From Leptolyngbya sp. SIO4C5 (GTDB lineage Bacteria > Cyanobacteriota > Cyanobacteriia > Phormidesmidales > Phormidesmidaceae): DNA of 7,171 nucleotides. The position numbers were made by a program, and so were the translations under genes. The stretch is from NCBI GenBank assembly GCA_010671965.1, contig JAAHIC010000219.1:1-7171 (forward strand), given 5' to 3'. The notes beneath the pieces were generated by a model that worked only from the letters and a program-made list of their open reading frames with translations, ran no database searches and had not been told where the DNA came from. Below are positions 6,204-7,171 of this stretch, piece by piece. Within the stretch, counting starts at the first letter, position 1. Every line of letters starts with the position of its first letter.

Positions 6204-6239
6204 GTGACGATACACTGGCAGAGCCGCCGTTATTGTCAC
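6204..6239 (+). other. Leader hairpin upstream of the CobW-family gene
   Basis: GTGACGATA (6204-6212) pairs with TATTGTCAC (6231-6239) over nine positions, with one G-U wobble. The 18-base loop holds a small inner stem, GGC (6217-6219) with GCC (6223-6225). It ends 18 bases before the ATG at 6258. It may be a leader RNA structure. No T-run follows it, no known riboswitch was recognised and no clear Zur operator was found in this gap. Confidence 0.4.
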
Positions 6240-6257
6240 ATTATCTAAGCTCAGTCT

Positions 6258-7171
6258 ATGTCTTCGATCGCCACTCCCACCGCCCCCGCTCAGATGGACG
6301 ATACTAAGCACGGTTTGCCCGTCACCATCATCACTGGCTTTTTAGGCAGCGGCAAGACGACTCTGCTCAATCATATTCTGTCTAATCAGGAAGGGCTGAA
6401 AACGGCTGTCTTAGTCAATGAGTTTGGCGAGATTGGCATTGATAATGACCTGCTGATCACCCCCGAAGGCGGTGATGACACGATGGTAGAGCTAAGCAAC
6501 GGCTGTATCTGCTGCACCATCAACAACGATCTGCTCGAAGCCGTTTACAAAGTGCTAGAGCGCAAAGACAAAATTGATTACCTCGTGGTTGAAACCACTG
6601 GACTGGCTGATCCCCTACCGATCGCGCTTACCTTTCTCGGCACTGAACTGCGCGACCTGACTCGACTCGACTCCATTGTCACCGTGGTAGATGCCGAGAA
6701 CTACAGCCTCGATTTGTTCAACAGTCAGGCGGCTTACAATCAGATTGCCTATGGCGACATCCTGTTGCTGAATAAAGCTGATTTAGTAGACGACGCTGAC
6801 CTAGATTTGCTGGAAGTCAAAGTCCGTGAAGTTAAGGAAGGCGCTCGGATTCTGCGCACTGTCAAGTCAGAAGTGCCGCTGCCGCTGATTCTAAGCGTGG
6901 GCTTGTTTGAGTCTGATAAATACTTTAGCCAAGAGCCTCACGCCGATCACGACCATGACCACAGCCACGGGGAGCATGACCATAGCCACGGGGAGCACGA
7001 CCACGCCAACTGCGACCACGAGCACGGTCACTGTGAGCACGACCATGACCATGAGCACCACCATCATCATTCTGACCACCTAGCTGTTGATGGCTTCACA
7101 TCTCTGTCATTCCAAAGCGATCGCCCCTTTGCTATCCGTAAGTTTCAGTACTTTTTAGACAACCAGCTGCC
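6258..7171 (+). CDS. CobW/G3E-family GTP-binding metallochaperone, 3' end outside window
   Basis: The first 304 codons are present and the frame stays open to the window edge. This is a G3E-type P-loop GTPase (COG0523), a family that delivers metal, often zinc or cobalt, to client proteins. Visible are the Walker A GFLGSGKTT (27-35), NEFGEIGIDNDLL after it, the metal-binding CxCC as NGCICCT (Cys83, Cys85, Cys86), ETTGLADP (112-119) and the guanine-specificity NKAD (172-175). Residues 228-274 are a His-rich loop with 22 His and 2 Cys in 47 residues, typical of metal-handling members. After it comes FQSDRPFAIRKFQYFLDNQLP, the start of the CobW C-terminal domain. The ATG at 6258 gives a short variable leader before PVTIITGF; the ATG at 6294 is an alternative, and neither has a good ribosome binding site. 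The metal and client protein are not determined by the sequence. Confidence 0.93.
   Translation, partial: MSSIATPTAPAQMDDTKHGLPVTIITGFLGSGKTTLLNHILSNQEGLKTAVLVNEFGEIGIDNDLLITPEGGDDTMVELSNGCICCTINNDLLEAVYKVLERKDKIDYLVVETTGLADPLPIALTFLGTELRDLTRLDSIVTVVDAENYSLDLFNSQAAYNQIAYGDILLLNKADLVDDADLDLLEVKVREVKEGARILRTVKSEVPLPLILSVGLFESDKYFSQEPHADHDHDHSHGEHDHSHGEHDHANCDHEHGHCEHDHDHEHHHHHSDHLAVDGFTSLSFQSDRPFAIRKFQYFLDNQL
6954..7004 (+). repeat. 21-base in-frame tandem repeat encoding HDHSHGE
   Basis: Two nearly identical 21-base units (6954-6974 and 6975-6995, differing at one synonymous position, CAC versus CAT) and the first nine bases of a third (6996-7004) encode the repeated heptad HDHSHGE in the His-rich loop of the CobW-family protein. 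The near identity at the DNA level suggests recent slippage expansion rather than only selection on protein composition. Confidence 0.7.

Noticed and set aside
6204..6250. Possible Zur (zinc regulator) operator before the CobW-family gene, based on ATTATC at 6240-6245.
   Set aside because: Only one half-site fits; the expected opposing GATAAT half one base away is TGTCAC instead, so a Zur box is not supported.
6891..7079. Minus-strand Met/Val-rich 62-codon frame that looks like a membrane protein.
   Set aside because: It is the antisense of the His-rich loop: CAC/CAT codons read backwards give GTG/ATG, so the Val/Met pattern is an artefact.

Overview
This 7.2 kb window looks like ordinary chromosomal DNA from a cyanobacterium. 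The octamer GCGATCGC (the HIP1 palindrome) occurs about 18 times, inside genes and between them, at all scales far above chance. The protein set also fits a cyanobacterium: a HAL2/SAL1-type nucleotidase, a GIY-YIG protein resembling a plastid glutaredoxin domain, and a secreted protein of a family I associate with cyanobacteria and chloroplasts. The genus cannot be fixed from this sequence. No tRNA, rRNA, CRISPR array, transposase or phage gene was seen.

Layout, left to right. A PAP phosphatase gene (81-1046, +) ends at a probable intrinsic terminator and converges with sbcD (1127-2425, -). A divergent intergenic region (2426-2635) separates sbcD from a compact three-gene + strand unit: an unrecognised 110-residue protein (2636-2968), a GIY-YIG protein (2968-3507, overlapping the previous stop by one base) and a single-domain rhodanese (3529-3876). 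This unit converges with folC (3967-5244, -, GTG start). A degenerate hairpin repeat of a kind dispersed in cyanobacterial genomes lies between them. From the 80 bp folC divergent region a secreted DUF6816-like protein (5325-6125, +) is read. A 132 bp gap with strong inverted repeats follows, and then a CobW/G3E-family metallochaperone GTPase (6258 onward, +) that runs off the right edge.

Most genes are housekeeping: removal of phosphoadenosine phosphate from sulfur metabolism, DNA-end processing by the nuclease subunit of SbcCD, folate polyglutamylation and metal delivery. The least explained part is the 2636-3876 unit. It couples an unknown protein, a nuclease-fold protein and a sulfurtransferase, and is the best candidate here for an undescribed functional association. 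I see no sign of a defence island, mobile element or other exotic system. Besides the genes, the most notable signals are nested or competing inverted repeats at 6102-6175 and 6204-6239 around the start of the CobW-family gene.
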